A DNA stretch of 64,000 nt from Ensifer sp. LC163 (GTDB lineage Bacteria; Pseudomonadota; Alphaproteobacteria; Rhizobiales; Rhizobiaceae), in assembly GCF_001695855.1 (NCBI RefSeq), contig NZ_MBSS01000012.1, forward strand, positions 372,001-436,000, in the 5' to 3' direction. Below are positions 36,615 through 46,780 of this stretch, in pieces. A program made the position numbers and the translations under genes. A model generated the notes under the pieces. That model searched no databases and was not told where the DNA came from. It saw nothing but the letters and a program-made list of their open reading frames with translations. The first letter of the stretch is position 1. Every line of letters starts with the position of its first letter.

Positions 36615-37037
36615 ATGACCACGCTTGACCAGATCATCGACGACTTCATCTTCCTCGACGAATGGGAAGATCGCTACCGCTATGTGATCGAACTCGGCAA
36701 GGCCCTGCCCGAGATGCCCGATGCCAAGCGCACCAGTGAGAACAAGGTGCAGGGCTGTGCCAGCCAGGTCTGGCTCGCCACCCAGGTGACGGGCGACCCG
36801 GAGGATCCGATTTTGGTCTTCGAAGGCGAATCCGACGCACACATCGTGCGCGGACTGGTCGCCATCGCGCTTGCGATCTATTCCGGCAAGCATGCTTCCG
36901 AGATCTCCAGGCTCGATGCCATCGATACATTCAGCAAGATCGGGCTGATCGAGCATCTGTCGACACAGCGCGCGAACGGCCTGCGCTCGATGATCCGGCG
37001 CATCAAGAACGAAGCCGAGACCCGCCTCGCCGCCTGA
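36615..37037 (+). CDS. sufE: SufE-family cysteine desulfuration protein
   Basis: The protein is 140 residues and cytoplasmic. It accepts sulphur from the SufS desulfurase for iron-sulphur cluster assembly. The acceptor cysteine is in NKVQGCASQVW (about residue 48), the exact SufE motif, and the C-terminal GLRSMI segment is typical. Start at 36615 (MTTLDQIIDDF). It is not next to other suf genes here, as often in rhizobia. Its stop codon is followed at once by a single end-copy of the inverted-repeat element and then a strong hairpin. Confidence 0.93.
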   Translation: MTTLDQIIDDFIFLDEWEDRYRYVIELGKALPEMPDAKRTSENKVQGCASQVWLATQVTGDPEDPILVFEGESDAHIVRGLVAIALAIYSGKHASEISRLDAIDTFSKIGLIEHLSTQRANGLRSMIRRIKNEAETRLAA

Positions 37038-37038
37038 T

Positions 37039-37061
37039 ACCAACCTGCGCTGATATTGGCC
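37039..37061 (+). repeat. Single end-copy of the 23 bp inverted repeat
   Basis: 22 of 23 bases match 36286-36308. It starts two bases after the sufE stop codon. No facing partner was seen downstream, so it is either a remnant of an element or an independent insertion. Confidence 0.65.
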
Positions 37062-37080
37062 ATTTTCCCAAACTGAAAAC

Positions 37081-37110
37081 ACAAAGGCCGGGCAAACGCC
37101 CGGCCTTTGT
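37081..37110. terminator. Bidirectional terminator between sufE and mucR
   Basis: A perfect 13 bp stem (37081-37093 with 37098-37110) and an AAAC loop. On the minus strand it is followed by GTTTTCAGTTT, on the plus strand by GTTC. It separates the convergent sufE and mucR genes and probably serves both. Confidence 0.8.
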
Positions 37111-37181
37111 GTTCAATGCCTCTCCAACCATCAAGCCAGACCGGTGCCGAGCGCGGTCAAGGCAATGGTCGTCAGGTCGAC

Positions 37182-37613
37182 TTACTTGCCGCGACGCTTG
37201 CGGCGCTGGCCGAGGCCCATTTCCTTGGCGAGGCGTGACCGTGCTTCGGCATAGGCGGGCGCAACCATCGGGTAGTCGGTCGGCAGGTCCCACTTCTCGC
37301 GATACTCTTCCGGCGACAGGCTGTGATGCGTCATCAGGTGGCGCTTCAGCGACTTGAAGGTACCGCCACATTCGAGGCAGGTGATCTGGTCGTCCTGAAC
37401 GGACTTGCGCACCGACACGGCCGGCTTCGGCTTTTCAACGGGAACCACGACCGGCGCAGGTGCAGCCGTGTTGTTGAGAGCCGAATGGACGTCGGCGATC
37501 AGCGTCGAGAGCTCGGCGGCCGGAACGACATGGTTGCTGACATAAGCGGAAACGATCTCAGCCGTCAGTTCAACCAGAAGTTCATGGCTCGCGCCAAGCG
37601 TTGTTTCAGTCAT
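37182..37613 (-). CDS. mucR: MucR/Ros zinc-finger transcriptional regulator
   Basis: The protein is 143 residues. The C-terminal Ros/MucR zinc finger reads [17 protein letters not shown], followed by the basic RRKRRGK tail. The N-terminal half has the conserved [16 protein letters not shown] helix used for oligomerisation. In S. meliloti MucR controls exopolysaccharide choice, motility and nod functions, and represses its own gene. An AT-rich 400 bp leader precedes the start, suitable for such autoregulation. The gene follows the mnh operon on the same strand. Confidence 0.95.
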   Translation of the reverse strand: MTETTLGASHELLVELTAEIVSAYVSNHVVPAAELSTLIADVHSALNNTAAPAPVVVPVEKPKPAVSVRKSVQDDQITCLECGGTFKSLKRHLMTHHSLSPEEYREKWDLPTDYPMVAPAYAEARSRLAKEMGLGQRRKRRGK

Positions 37614-38018
37614 TTCATTCTCCTATCGGAATTCAGCACAAACCCGAAACATGTTTCAGGAAGAGGAATACATGCAAATGCCGCCGGGAAGCCTTCGCTG
37701 CCTTGGGACAGACCATCAATCGCGCAGCAAGGACAAATTCTTGCCGCAATATCAAGAGTTGGAATTTTGATCACGAAACCTATTGCCGAGTCGCTGGATC
37801 AACCAGCCTCTCAAAGCAACAGCCAATATTCACAACTCAAGCTGGAATTTCAGCTCTAAGTATTTTCCACGACGACACTTTACATTTACTCGATTAACAT
37901 CGATCTGCGAAAATTCCAAACATAAATTTGGGCGACGGCAGCAACTTTATTTCGCAATTGCTAACGCGGCCGCGATCTATCGCGATGTGCTGAAATACAG
38001 AATCAGAAACGTTGCCGT
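37614..38018. other. AT-rich upstream region of mucR
   Basis: About 405 bp with many A/T-rich patches (for example near 37740-37770 and 37855-37960), unlike the surrounding GC-rich DNA, and a GAAACATGTTTC palindrome at 37648-37659. MucR-type proteins bind AT-rich targets, and this is the place where autoregulation would act. No gene is seen in either direction. Confidence 0.5.
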
Positions 38019-38378
38019 TCAATGCCGGCGCGGCTCTTCCTTTTGCGGAAGCTGATCTATGACCGATTGTTTCGTCAGCCTGTAACCCGCCTGATGAGCG
38101 GCCTTTGCCAAGAGATGAGCGGAAATGGGGGCCGTCAGTACGAAGAAAAAGAAACCTGCCAATGCCCGAAACAGTATTGCGATATCGAGCGAGTGCAGTC
38201 CCGCGGCCAAAAGCAGCAGGCCCGAACCAACGGTGCCAGCCTTGGAGGCGGCGTGCATACGGGTGTAGAGGTCGGGAAAACGTACGATACCGATCGCCGC
38301 CAGCAAGGAAAACATGGCGCCACCGACAAGCAGGACAGCAACACAAAGCGCAATGATGGCCTCGAACATCGGTCCCAT
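38019..38378 (-). CDS. mnhG: Mrp-type antiporter subunit G
   Basis: The protein is 119 residues with three membrane helices (about 8-30, 43-62, 68-88). It has the MnhG signature [22 protein letters not shown]. It is the last subunit of the operon; its ATG shares one base with the mnhF stop (TGATG). The complex as a whole exchanges monovalent cations for protons in the inner membrane. The C-terminus is extended by a charged tail. Confidence 0.93.
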   Translation of the reverse strand: MGPMFEAIIALCVAVLLVGGAMFSLLAAIGIVRFPDLYTRMHAASKAGTVGSGLLLLAAGLHSLDIAILFRALAGFFFFVLTAPISAHLLAKAAHQAGYRLTKQSVIDQLPQKEEPRRH

Positions 38379-38761
38379 CAGCGTCCTCCCTTGCGTTTGT
38401 GCCGGGCAGTCTTGGCTTGCTGCGGACGACCCCGCTTCCCGGCAGCGGGCGCTGCCTGCTGCGGGCTCGCCCTCTCCGGTGAGAGACCGCGTGCCAGAAC
38501 GAAGCGGGCAAAGGCGACGGTTGCGAGGAAGCCGACCAAGCCAAGGGCAATGGCGATATCGATATAAAGATTGAAGCCGGTGCGGATGGCAACGACCGCG
38601 ATAAGCCCGATGGCAATGGCCACGAGCATATCGAGGCCCAGGACCCGGTCGGGCAGCGTCGGGCCGCGGATGATGCGCCACACGGTCACCAGCAGCGCCG
38701 TGGACAGCAGCACGAGTGCAAAGCCGGTGGCGGCCGAAAGAATCTGATCCGGAATCGTCAT
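38378..38761 (-). CDS. mnhF: Mrp-type antiporter subunit F
   Basis: About 127 residues. It starts MTIPDQIL; three helices include the conserved [20 protein letters not shown] segment of subunit F. A basic tail of about 30 residues ([19 protein letters not shown]) follows. Start at 38761 overlaps the mnhE stop by 4 bp. Confidence 0.93.
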   Translation of the reverse strand: MTIPDQILSAATGFALVLLSTALLVTVWRIIRGPTLPDRVLGLDMLVAIAIGLIAVVAIRTGFNLYIDIAIALGLVGFLATVAFARFVLARGLSPERASPQQAAPAAGKRGRPQQAKTARHKRKGGR

Positions 38762-39234
38762 TCGAAAGCCTCCCGGATGCGGCGTTCGAAGCCATTGGCG
38801 ATATCGCGCCTGAGGCCCCCTGGGTCCGCACAATCAAGCGCGTGAACGTAGAGGGTCTTGCGGTCCTCCGAGACGTCGACCGAAAGCGTGCCCGGCGTCA
38901 GCGTGATCAGGTTGGCAAGCAGCGCAATCTCGAAGTCGCTCTTGACCGTCAGCGGGTAGGAGAAGATCCCCGGCTTCAGTCGCATTTTCGGTTGGACGAC
39001 CATGAGAGCGACCTTGGTCGCAGAGACTGCCAGCTCTTTGAAGAACAATGCCGTCAGCAGGAGGATCTTCAGCGGCCGAACCGGATAGGCGACAGGCTGC
39101 AGTTCGCGCCGGATCAGCCATAGGGATAGCGCGCCCATGGCAAAGCCAAGCAAGAGGTTCGGCACGCTGAGGCTGCCGCTGATTGCGGCCCAGATCGCGG
39201 TGAAGATCAGATTGATCCAGAGCAGCTTGATCAT
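38758..39234 (-). CDS. mnhE: Mrp-type antiporter subunit E
   Basis: About 158 residues. It starts [18 protein letters not shown], with two or three membrane helices, then the cytoplasmic domain with [17 protein letters not shown] and YVHALD, the subunit E signature. Four-base overlaps link it to mnhD and mnhF. Confidence 0.93.
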   Translation of the reverse strand: MIKLLWINLIFTAIWAAISGSLSVPNLLLGFAMGALSLWLIRRELQPVAYPVRPLKILLLTALFFKELAVSATKVALMVVQPKMRLKPGIFSYPLTVKSDFEIALLANLITLTPGTLSVDVSEDRKTLYVHALDCADPGGLRRDIANGFERRIREAFE

Positions 39235-40793
39235 CGGGCGGCTCCCGGGAAGACCGAGTTCAGATAGCTCGACGGCTCGGAAAGCCCGGCTGCGGCATTC
39301 TGGATCGTTGAAAGCAGCCGCTCGGGATAGAGGCCGATCGTGAGCGTCAGCACAGTCAGCGCCGCCAGCGGCAGAAGAATGGCAGCGGGGATCTGCGCCT
39401 CGGCCGTTGCCCCCCGCCCTTCGGCCGCGTCCCGCCAATAGGCAAGCAGGAAGAAACGGCCGGTGGCGATCGTGGTCAGGAAACCGGTGACGAGCAGCGC
39501 CGCGGCAAGCCACCAGGCGCCGATGTCGAGCGCGGCCTTGACCAGCATGACCTTGGGCCAGAATCCCGAGAACGGCGGCAGGCCGGACACCGCAAAGGCG
39601 AGCATCAGACTAATGGCGGCGAAGCCGACATGGCGGCGATAAAGGCCGGCAAGCGACAACAGCGAGAAGCTGCCGCCAAGCTTCGCTGCGACGCCGGAAG
39701 CAAAGTAAAGTGCCGTCATCACAAGCATCGAATGCAGGGCATAGAAGATCGCGCCGCCGATGCCGCCCGGCCCGCCGACGGCGACGCCAGCGAGGATCGA
39801 GCCGATACCGGAGATCACGAGATAGCCGAGCATGCGGCGGAAATCCGACTGTGCCAATGCGCCGAAGACGCCAACCAGCATCGTCAGAGCGCCGACAGCC
39901 GCCATGACGAAGCTGAGCTCCTCCCGCTCCAGCGGCAACAGCATCACAGTGACGCGGATCAGCGCGTAGATCCCGACCTTGGTCAGCAGCCCTGCAAAGA
40001 GCGCCGACACGACAACGCGCGGCGTATGATAGGACGCCGGCAGCCAGAAATTGACGGGGAATGCCGCCGCCTTCATCCCGAAGGCCAGCACGAACAACGC
40101 CGTCAGTGTCATCAACGGCGCGGTGCCGCGCAGGCCTTCCGCCTTGCGAGCAATGTCGGCCATGTTGAGCGTGCCGAAGCTCGCATAGAGATAGCCGGTC
40201 GCAATCAGGAACAGAGTCGTCGCGACGAGATTGAGGAAACCGTATTTCACCGCGCCGTCGATCTGCTCGCGCTCGGAGCCGAGCACGATCAGGCCGAAGG
40301 ACGAGATCAGCAGCACCTCGAACCAGACGTAGAGGTTGAAGATGTCGCCGGTCAGAAACGCACCCGAGACGCCGGCCATCAGCAGCATCAGGAAGGGATA
40401 GAAACCGTATCGCCGGCCACTGTCATTGATGTCGGCAAGCGAGTAGATGCCGCCGGCAAGCGCAACGATGGAGGCCGCGAGCGCAAAGAGCGCGCCGGTC
40501 AGGTCGACGGTGAAAGCGATGCCGAAAGGCGGCAGCCAGCGCCCCATCACCATCGTCATCGGACCGCTAGCGATCACTTGCTGCAGCAGCAGCCCGTCGA
40601 TCACCACCAGGCCGGCGAGCCCCGCGACCGCGATGAACGGATGCAGGCCGATCGGGCGGCGCAGCATGACGAGCAGCGCCCCGAACGCCAGGCACCAGGC
40701 GACCGGTAGGATCACCAGCCAATCGGCAGCCGCAACCGGCTCGATAACGAGGGCTGCGGAAAGATCGGCGGGGGGTGAAGTCGAAACGGCCAT
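39231..40793 (-). CDS. mnhD: Mrp-type antiporter subunit D
   Basis: About 520 residues and 14 membrane helices, related to NuoN/NuoM proton-translocating subunits. Recognisable parts are FYPFLMLLMAGVSGAFLTGDIFNLYVWFE and the GLLTKVGIYALIR segment, containing conserved Lys and Glu in membrane helices. ATG 40793 is chosen; an in-frame TTG at 40811 would overlap mnhC. The ATG lies eight bases past the mnhC stop region. Confidence 0.93.
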   Translation of the reverse strand: MAVSTSPPADLSAALVIEPVAAADWLVILPVAWCLAFGALLVMLRRPIGLHPFIAVAGLAGLVVIDGLLLQQVIASGPMTMVMGRWLPPFGIAFTVDLTGALFALAASIVALAGGIYSLADINDSGRRYGFYPFLMLLMAGVSGAFLTGDIFNLYVWFEVLLISSFGLIVLGSEREQIDGAVKYGFLNLVATTLFLIATGYLYASFGTLNMADIARKAEGLRGTAPLMTLTALFVLAFGMKAAAFPVNFWLPASYHTPRVVVSALFAGLLTKVGIYALIRVTVMLLPLEREELSFVMAAVGALTMLVGVFGALAQSDFRRMLGYLVISGIGSILAGVAVGGPGGIGGAIFYALHSMLVMTALYFASGVAAKLGGSFSLLSLAGLYRRHVGFAAISLMLAFAVSGLPPFSGFWPKVMLVKAALDIGAWWLAAALLVTGFLTTIATGRFFLLAYWRDAAEGRGATAEAQIPAAILLPLAALTVLTLTIGLYPERLLSTIQNAAAGLSEPSSYLNSVFPGAAR

Positions 40794-40800
40794 GGGTCGG

Positions 40801-41181
40801 TCAGTATCCAAGCGGCTGAGCCGGCTCTTCTTCCGGCTCGGCGACGCGCATCTCGTCGGTATTGTCGGTCGAAAGATCCTCGTAGGCGCGCCAGGCCAGA
40901 ACCAGCAGGAAAGCGAAGAAGGAGAAGGAGATGACGATCGCCGTCAGGATGAGGGCCTGCGGCAGCGCATTCGCCGCCCGCCCGGCGAGCGTATCGGCGC
41001 CCTCCGGAACAACGGGCGGGACGCCGCGCGTCAGCCGACCGCCGGTGAAGATCAAAAGGTTGACGGCATTACCCAGGATCGCGACGCCTAGCAGAACGCG
41101 AATGATGTACTTCGACAGCAGCAGATAGATCGCAACGGTAAAGAAGATGCCGACGAGCAGCGCGAACCACGCCTCCATCAT
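40801..41181 (-). CDS. mnhC: Mrp-type antiporter subunit C
   Basis: The protein is 126 residues with three helices, NuoK-like. Signature: [27 protein letters not shown] and [16 protein letters not shown]. Two adjacent Met codons (41181, 41178) are both possible starts; the second overlaps the mnhB stop. An acidic C-terminal tail ([10 protein letters not shown]) follows. Confidence 0.93.
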   Translation of the reverse strand: MMEAWFALLVGIFFTVAIYLLLSKYIIRVLLGVAILGNAVNLLIFTGGRLTRGVPPVVPEGADTLAGRAANALPQALILTAIVISFSFFAFLLVLAWRAYEDLSTDNTDEMRVAEPEEEPAQPLGY

Positions 41182-41597
41182 TCACCTCCCCGCTCTTCGA
41201 GCGACAGGGCGATCGAGCTGATGGCGCCGACGACGACGAGATAGACGCCACAGTCGAACAGCATCACCGTCGATAGCGGCACCTCTACGCCAAACAGGGA
41301 TGGATAGACCCAAAGCCCGGTCATGAAGGGCACGCGCGCGGCTACCGAAATCAAGCCGGCGATGGTGGCAGCGAAGAGGCCGGCGCCCGCGATCGCCATC
41401 GGATGGAAGTAGATGGCGCGACGCACGGTCTCCACGCCGCAGGCGATACCGTAGATCGCCAGCGCCGACACGGCGATCAGCCCGCCGATGAAGCCGCCAC
41501 CCGGCTCGTTGTGGCCGCGCAACAGCACGAAGATCGAAAACAGCACCATCAGGCTGGTCAGAAACGGCGCGACGGCACGGAAAATCACCGATCTCAT
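41178..41597 (-). CDS. mnhB: Mrp-type antiporter subunit B
   Basis: The protein is 139 residues with four helices and the [14 protein letters not shown] motif of MnhB. Encoded separately from subunit A here, whereas in the Pha1 system of S. meliloti A and B are fused; this points to the second (group-2-like) rhizobial Mrp system. ATGA overlap with mnhA. Confidence 0.92.
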   Translation of the reverse strand: MRSVIFRAVAPFLTSLMVLFSIFVLLRGHNEPGGGFIGGLIAVSALAIYGIACGVETVRRAIYFHPMAIAGAGLFAATIAGLISVAARVPFMTGLWVYPSLFGVEVPLSTVMLFDCGVYLVVVGAISSIALSLEERGGE

Positions 41598-43954
41598 GCG
41601 CGATCCTCCGCATCCGGGTCATTGTCGGCAATGCGCCGCAGCGAGCCGGCCCTGAGGCGAACGAGAGACAGGATGGCGAGACCCGTCACCATGACGACGG
41701 CAATCTCTCCGAGCGTGTCCGTGCCGCGGAAATCGACGATGATGACGTTGACGACATTGGCGCCATGCGCAACCGTCTTCGAATAGAGATTGAAGAAGTC
41801 CGTCAACGAGGCGTCAAAGGGCACGCCGGTAACCTTCAGCAGCATCAGCCCGAAACCGAGGCCGCAGGCGAGCGCAATGGCCACATCAGGCACTTTCTGG
41901 ATGAGCGGCCGGTGGTCGGAGGGCGAGAGCCTCAACCGCGTCATCACCAGCGCCAGCACCACAACCGACAGGGTCTCGATCATGAACTGGGTGAAGGCGA
42001 GATCCGGCGCACCATAGAGCAGGAAGATGACGGCGACGGCAAAGCCCTGAATGCCGAGCGAGACGATCGCAGTCAGCCGGTCGGCCGCGCGCACGACGGC
42101 GAAGAGCCCGATGACGGCGATCGCCATGATCGCAAGCTCGTGCAGCGGCACGTTGCCAGCAAAGAACGGCGCACGCGGCAGTTCGCCGTAGTAAAGCGGC
42201 GCGCCCAGCAATACGGCGGCGACCAGCACGAATGTCGCCGTCATGTAGACGTCAAGACGACCGGATTGCAGCCGGCGCGTCAGCGCGACGGAAAAGCGGA
42301 CGAGGCCGCGCATGAACTGATCGAAACCGCGATCCGGCCCCCAGCCGATGTCGGCAAGAATCGTTGCGATGAAGGCGCGCAGACGGGCGAGGTTGAGATA
42401 GAAGACGACGCCCAGAACGACGGTCGCAAGAGACAACACCAGCGGCATGCCGATATGCGGAACCACCGAGATTGTGACCTGCCTGCGCTCGCCGGCAATC
42501 GCGGTCGCCATCGGCGCCGACACAAGCTCGTGGGTGAGATTGGACAGTAGCGCTGCCGAAAGCCCTTTGACCGCCAAAAGCGCCGGGCCGAGCCAGAGAA
42601 GCAGCGGCGCCTCGTGTGCGCACTTCGGCGTTTTTACCGTTGGGCCGATAAAGGGCTTGAGCCCGACGGCGAACGCGACGGCAAACATCAGCGCATTGCC
42701 GACGATGGCAAGGGCAGCGAACACCATCGCGCGCCGGTCGAAGCCGGAGAGCGCGTAATAGATCTCTTCCTTGGCGAGGAAGCCAAAGAACGGAGGCAGG
42801 CCGCCCATGGAAAGCGCCGAGGCGAGCGCGATCACGAATGTCAGCGGCATGGCGGAACGCAGTCCGCCGAGCTTCGTCACATCGCGCGCGCCGGTCTCGT
42901 GGTCGATGATGCCGGCGACCATGAACAGCGCGCCCTTGAACAGCGAATGCGCAACGAGATAAAGCGCCGCCGCCTCGATGGCATGCGGGAAACCGAGGCC
43001 GGTCAACATCACAAGGAGACCGAGGGATGCCATGGTGGTGTAGGCGAGCATCAGCTTGAGGTCGGTCTGGCGGCAGGCGAGAACGGCGCCGATCACCAGC
43101 GTGGCGCCGCCGAACAGCGGCAGCAAAATCTGCCATTCCGGCGTTCCGCCGAGCACCGGGTTCAGGCGCATCAGCAGATAGACGCCAGCCTTCACCATCG
43201 TCGCGGAATGCAGGTAGGCCGAGACGGGTGTCGGCGCCTCCATCGCGTTGGGCAGCCAGAAATGGAAGGGAAACTGGGCGGACTTGGTGAAGGCGCCGCC
43301 GAGCACCAGCAGCAGTGCCGCGAGATAGAACGGGCTCTCGCGCATTTCCGGACCAAAGGACGTGAGCAGCGAAAGCTGCGTGACGCCGGTGACGTTCCAG
43401 ATGATCAGCAGGCCCGCAAGCAGGAAAAGCCCACCTCCCCCGGTGACCACCAGCGCCTGAAGGGCCGCGCGCCGGGCCGCCTCGCGCGAATGGTCGAAGC
43501 CGATCAGCAGAAACGAGGTGATCGAGGTCAGCTCCCAGAAAACGAACAGCATCAGGAAGCTGTCGGACACCACGAGCCCGAGCATCGATCCCATGAACAT
43601 CAGGATGAACGAGAAGAACCGCCCCTGTTGCGGGTGCCCCTTCAAGTAGCCGCCGGAATAGAGCACGATCAGCGTGCCGATACCGGCGATCAGAAGCGCG
43701 AAGGTCAGCGACAGGCCATCGATCAGCCAGGAGAAGCTGACATTGAAAGATGGGATCCATTCATAGCCGCCAGTGACGGTTTCGCCGCGAGAGACCTCTG
43801 GCCAAAAGCGCATGAAGTGCAGGACGATCGCCGCAGGAAAAAGCGCAAGGATCCAGGCCGCATTGTGCCCCAGGAGTCGGGTCAGGAGCGGCGCGACAAG
43901 TGCCGCGACGAAAGGGAGGGCCAAGGCCAGCAATGTCAGGGCCGCAACATCCAT
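41594..43954 (-). CDS. mnhA: Mrp-type antiporter subunit A
   Basis: The protein is 786 residues with about 20 membrane helices, NuoL-like. The N-terminal two-thirds carries [30 protein letters not shown] and [15 protein letters not shown], motifs of the proton channel. The C-terminal third has the DUF4040 / MrpA_C region ([19 protein letters not shown]). It is the first gene of the seven-gene mnhABCDEFG operon, all linked by overlaps or gaps of less than 10 bp. The promoter should lie in 43955-44100. Confidence 0.95.
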   Translation of the reverse strand: MDVAALTLLALALPFVAALVAPLLTRLLGHNAAWILALFPAAIVLHFMRFWPEVSRGETVTGGYEWIPSFNVSFSWLIDGLSLTFALLIAGIGTLIVLYSGGYLKGHPQQGRFFSFILMFMGSMLGLVVSDSFLMLFVFWELTSITSFLLIGFDHSREAARRAALQALVVTGGGGLFLLAGLLIIWNVTGVTQLSLLTSFGPEMRESPFYLAALLLVLGGAFTKSAQFPFHFWLPNAMEAPTPVSAYLHSATMVKAGVYLLMRLNPVLGGTPEWQILLPLFGGATLVIGAVLACRQTDLKLMLAYTTMASLGLLVMLTGLGFPHAIEAAALYLVAHSLFKGALFMVAGIIDHETGARDVTKLGGLRSAMPLTFVIALASALSMGGLPPFFGFLAKEEIYYALSGFDRRAMVFAALAIVGNALMFAVAFAVGLKPFIGPTVKTPKCAHEAPLLLWLGPALLAVKGLSAALLSNLTHELVSAPMATAIAGERRQVTISVVPHIGMPLVLSLATVVLGVVFYLNLARLRAFIATILADIGWGPDRGFDQFMRGLVRFSVALTRRLQSGRLDVYMTATFVLVAAVLLGAPLYYGELPRAPFFAGNVPLHELAIMAIAVIGLFAVVRAADRLTAIVSLGIQGFAVAVIFLLYGAPDLAFTQFMIETLSVVVLALVMTRLRLSPSDHRPLIQKVPDVAIALACGLGFGLMLLKVTGVPFDASLTDFFNLYSKTVAHGANVVNVIIVDFRGTDTLGEIAVVMVTGLAILSLVRLRAGSLRRIADNDPDAEDRA

Positions 43955-44493
43955 CGTCCGGGCGCGCTCCTTTGCGATTTGATTGTCGGATCAAACGAAT
44001 ACCCGACATAAAAGATGGGTGGAGGCGCCTCAAGTGCGAATCGGGTAAAATCGACGTTATGCCCTGTTAACTCCGGCAAATGCCCGGAAGATCTCCGGTT
44101 TTCTTGTGAGATTGGCGGTTATGCTTGGCGGCCAGGGCAAATCATCCGATGTGGCATCGCCTTAACATTCACGCCCGCTCGGTGCGGGTCATCGCCGCCG
44201 ATCAGCCGGCGTACGCGATTAAAGTGTTGTTAGCAACGTGCGGTGCTATCTGTCGCGCAGCACCCGCTGTGTCTGGTATTTCGTTGCGAATGGATGGTAT
44301 TTCGGGCGTGCGAGATGCGGTAGGGTCGGCTCCCTTCGCCCGAGAATTTGAAAAATCGTCAAGTATTTGAATTTTCAGGAATTGCGACTGTATTTCATGC
44401 CTTCTGACGGGCGCGACATGAGATCGTTCGCTACCGCCGTTTGGCTGAGGCACGGAACTGTACAGCGTTTCTCTTGAACCCGCGAGGTCTGGC
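43955..44493. other. Divergent spacer, mnhA / EAL gene
   Basis: About 540 bp without a gene. It includes a TTAA-N7-TTAGC motif at 44219-44234 (one base from the CtrA consensus), and AT-rich parts near 44340-44400 before the EAL gene. No terminator or repeat was recognised. Confidence 0.35.
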
Positions 44494-46110
44494 TTGGAAC
44501 GGTCTCACATTGTGGCGGTGACCAGTGTACTGGCGGCGCTCGGCGCCATCCTTCCGATCGTCGCCGCGTTCTATCTCTCGTGGTCGGTCGCCACCAGCAG
44601 GGAAGAGAGCCGCCTCGCTCGCCTTGCCGAATATGCGATCATGCGCGCCGATATGGCGTTCGGCGAAGCAACGTCGGCGCTCAAGGCTGCGGACGGGTTC
44701 AGGTTCACGCCCTGCTCGCAGGAGCATATCGCGGCGATGCGCACTCTTGTCGTCACCACGCGCTCCATCGAGGATATCGGCTACTTTGAGAACGATGAGC
44801 TGAAGTGCACCTCCTGGGGCAAGCCGGAAACGACGATCGCCCGCCAACAAGTCGACTTCACCACAGCCAACGGCATCGGCGTGACGGCGCGGGTTCACCC
44901 GACGATCAGCAACGGTCGGGCGATGCTGGGATTCCGGTACCGATCCTACAGCGCGCTGACCGATCCGGCTCGGCTCGTCGACGTGCTCGCCTCCCCGGAT
45001 ACGCGCCTTGCGATCGCCAGCGACACCGGCACCCTCGTTGGCGCGTTGAACGACCCGGATGCGTCGCTGATCAAGCGGCTGATAGAGCATCCGCAGACCG
45101 GCAGCGATGCGGACAATCTGTTTGCCGCCTCGACCGGATACGGCTGGATTGCCATTGCGACATCGTCACGGGCGTCGCTGCTGGACGATCTCGGCCGCGA
45201 ACGACTGCTGCTCCTGCCGCTCGGCGCGATTGTCGCTGCATTGATGGTCGGCCTCGTCTTCTGGCTGTCGCGGCGACGCCTGTCGCCGCTCGGCGAACTC
45301 TCGATCGCCGTGCAACGCCGCGAATTCATCGTGCACTACCAGCCGCTCATCGAGATGAAGACCGGCATCTGCGTCGGCGCGGAAGCGCTGGTGCGCTGGC
45401 GCAGGCCTGACGGCTCGCTGGTCAGGCCTGATACCTTCATCCCGCTTGCAGAAGAAAACGGCCTGATCCAGGCCATTACCGATCAGGTTATCGACGGGGT
45501 CATCAAAGATCTTGGGCCCGTCCTTGTCGCCGACCGTTCGCTGCACATCGCCATCAACCTCTCGGCCGACGACATCAAGTCGGGCCGCATCCTGCCTGTC
45601 ATCCAGGCCGCGCTCGCGAACTCTGGTGTCCTGACCGAGCAGATCTGGCTTGAGGCCACCGAACGCGGCTTCATGGACGTGAAATCCGCCCGGGCAACAA
45701 TCGAGGAAGCCCGCCGGCTCGGCCATTCCGTGGCGATCGACGATTTCGGCACCGGCTATTCCAGCCTGCAGTATCTCCAGGACCTGCCGCTCGACGCATT
45801 GAAGATCGACAAATCCTTTGTCGATACGGTGGGTCTCGTCTCGGCGACGAGCGCCGTTACCCCGCATATCATCGACATCGCCAAATCGCTGAACCTCTAC
45901 ATCGTCGCCGAAGGCATCGAACGACAGGAGCAGGCAGACTATCTGCTGGAGCGCGGCGTGCATTACGGCCAGGGCTGGCTCTATTCCAGGGCCCTGCCCG
46001 CGCCTGAGTTCATCGCATTCTACAACGACAGCAAACGCGTTCGCGGTGCCGGCCCGACCGTGATCCGGCGAGACATTCCCGAGGTATCGCCGGCCGTCGG
46101 CGGCGATTGA
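44494..46110 (+). CDS. CSS-motif/EAL-domain cyclic-di-GMP phosphodiesterase
   Basis: The protein is 538 residues. An N-terminal helix (about 7-30), a periplasmic CSS-motif sensor with cysteines (TPCSQEH and LKCTSWG), and a second helix near 248-262 are followed by an EAL domain. The EAL triad is at about 297-299, with N in INLSADD, E in LEATER, the DD pair in AIDDFGTGYSS, K in LKIDKSFVD, E in VAEGIE and Q in YGQGW. All expected catalytic residues are present, so it should hydrolyse c-di-GMP. CSS-EAL enzymes of E. coli respond to the redox state of the periplasmic cysteines. The start is a TTG with GAGG eight bases upstream. There is no GGDEF domain. Confidence 0.9.
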   Translation: MERSHIVAVTSVLAALGAILPIVAAFYLSWSVATSREESRLARLAEYAIMRADMAFGEATSALKAADGFRFTPCSQEHIAAMRTLVVTTRSIEDIGYFENDELKCTSWGKPETTIARQQVDFTTANGIGVTARVHPTISNGRAMLGFRYRSYSALTDPARLVDVLASPDTRLAIASDTGTLVGALNDPDASLIKRLIEHPQTGSDADNLFAASTGYGWIAIATSSRASLLDDLGRERLLLLPLGAIVAALMVGLVFWLSRRRLSPLGELSIAVQRREFIVHYQPLIEMKTGICVGAEALVRWRRPDGSLVRPDTFIPLAEENGLIQAITDQVIDGVIKDLGPVLVADRSLHIAINLSADDIKSGRILPVIQAALANSGVLTEQIWLEATERGFMDVKSARATIEEARRLGHSVAIDDFGTGYSSLQYLQDLPLDALKIDKSFVDTVGLVSATSAVTPHIIDIAKSLNLYIVAEGIERQEQADYLLERGVHYGQGWLYSRALPAPEFIAFYNDSKRVRGAGPTVIRRDIPEVSPAVGGD

Positions 46111-46258
46111 AAACCACACCCCGCATCACGTCGATCGAGCTGCAGTTTCACTGCCGGCCACAGCCCCGGCACACAGCAGCCTCCCGGCGCGCGAGCATGA
46201 TTTGCGGCACGTCGCCGGCGATCCTATATAGTCGTCGAAAATCACAGGGAGATCTTCG

Positions 46259-46666
46259 ATGAGAGACGCAAGGGCGCCGAAAGTGATCAAGACCGATGCG
46301 GAGTGGCGCGCGCAGTTGTCGCCCGAACAATTCCGCATCACCCGCGAACACGGCACCGAGCGCCCCTTCACCGGCCCGTTCCTCGCCAACAAGAAAGCGG
46401 GCACCTACGAATGTGTCTGCTGCAGCCGGGCGCTGTTTCGCTCCGATACCAAGTTCGATTCCGGCTGCGGCTGGCCAAGCTATTTCGCGGCGATCGACGC
46501 CGAGGCGATCCGCGAGATCGAGGACCGTTCGCATTTCATGGTGCGCACCGAAATCCGTTGCGCCGACTGCGATGCCCATCTCGGACACGTCTTTCCCGAC
46601 GGCCCGCCGCCGACTGGCCTGCGCTACTGCCTCAACGGCCACGCGATGACGTTTACCGAGGATTGA
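46259..46666 (+). CDS. msrB: Peptide-methionine (R)-S-oxide reductase MsrB
   Basis: The protein is 135 residues and cytoplasmic; it repairs methionine-R-sulphoxide. The [10 protein letters not shown] substrate segment, zinc cysteines at 52/55 (CVCC) and 101/104 (CADC), and the catalytic Cys124 in RYCLNG are all present. The usual RYCINS here reads LNG after the cysteine. CAGGGAGA lies just before the ATG. It is a single gene, with no msrA neighbour. Confidence 0.95.
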   Translation: MRDARAPKVIKTDAEWRAQLSPEQFRITREHGTERPFTGPFLANKKAGTYECVCCSRALFRSDTKFDSGCGWPSYFAAIDAEAIREIEDRSHFMVRTEIRCADCDAHLGHVFPDGPPPTGLRYCLNGHAMTFTED

Positions 46667-46780
46667 CACAAACAGACGGAAGCATTGGCAGTCCTGGCGC
46701 TGTTCCAATAGAAACAGCGATCCGTACACGGATGTGCTATTCATAATGAAGCCGTCGAAGCAAGCCTGGAGGAGGTCCGC

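Noticed and set aside
42614-44011. Plus-strand open frame of about 465 codons opposite mnhA
   Set aside because: His/Gln/Arg-rich shadow sequence with no domain; the opposite strand encodes a normal MrpA.
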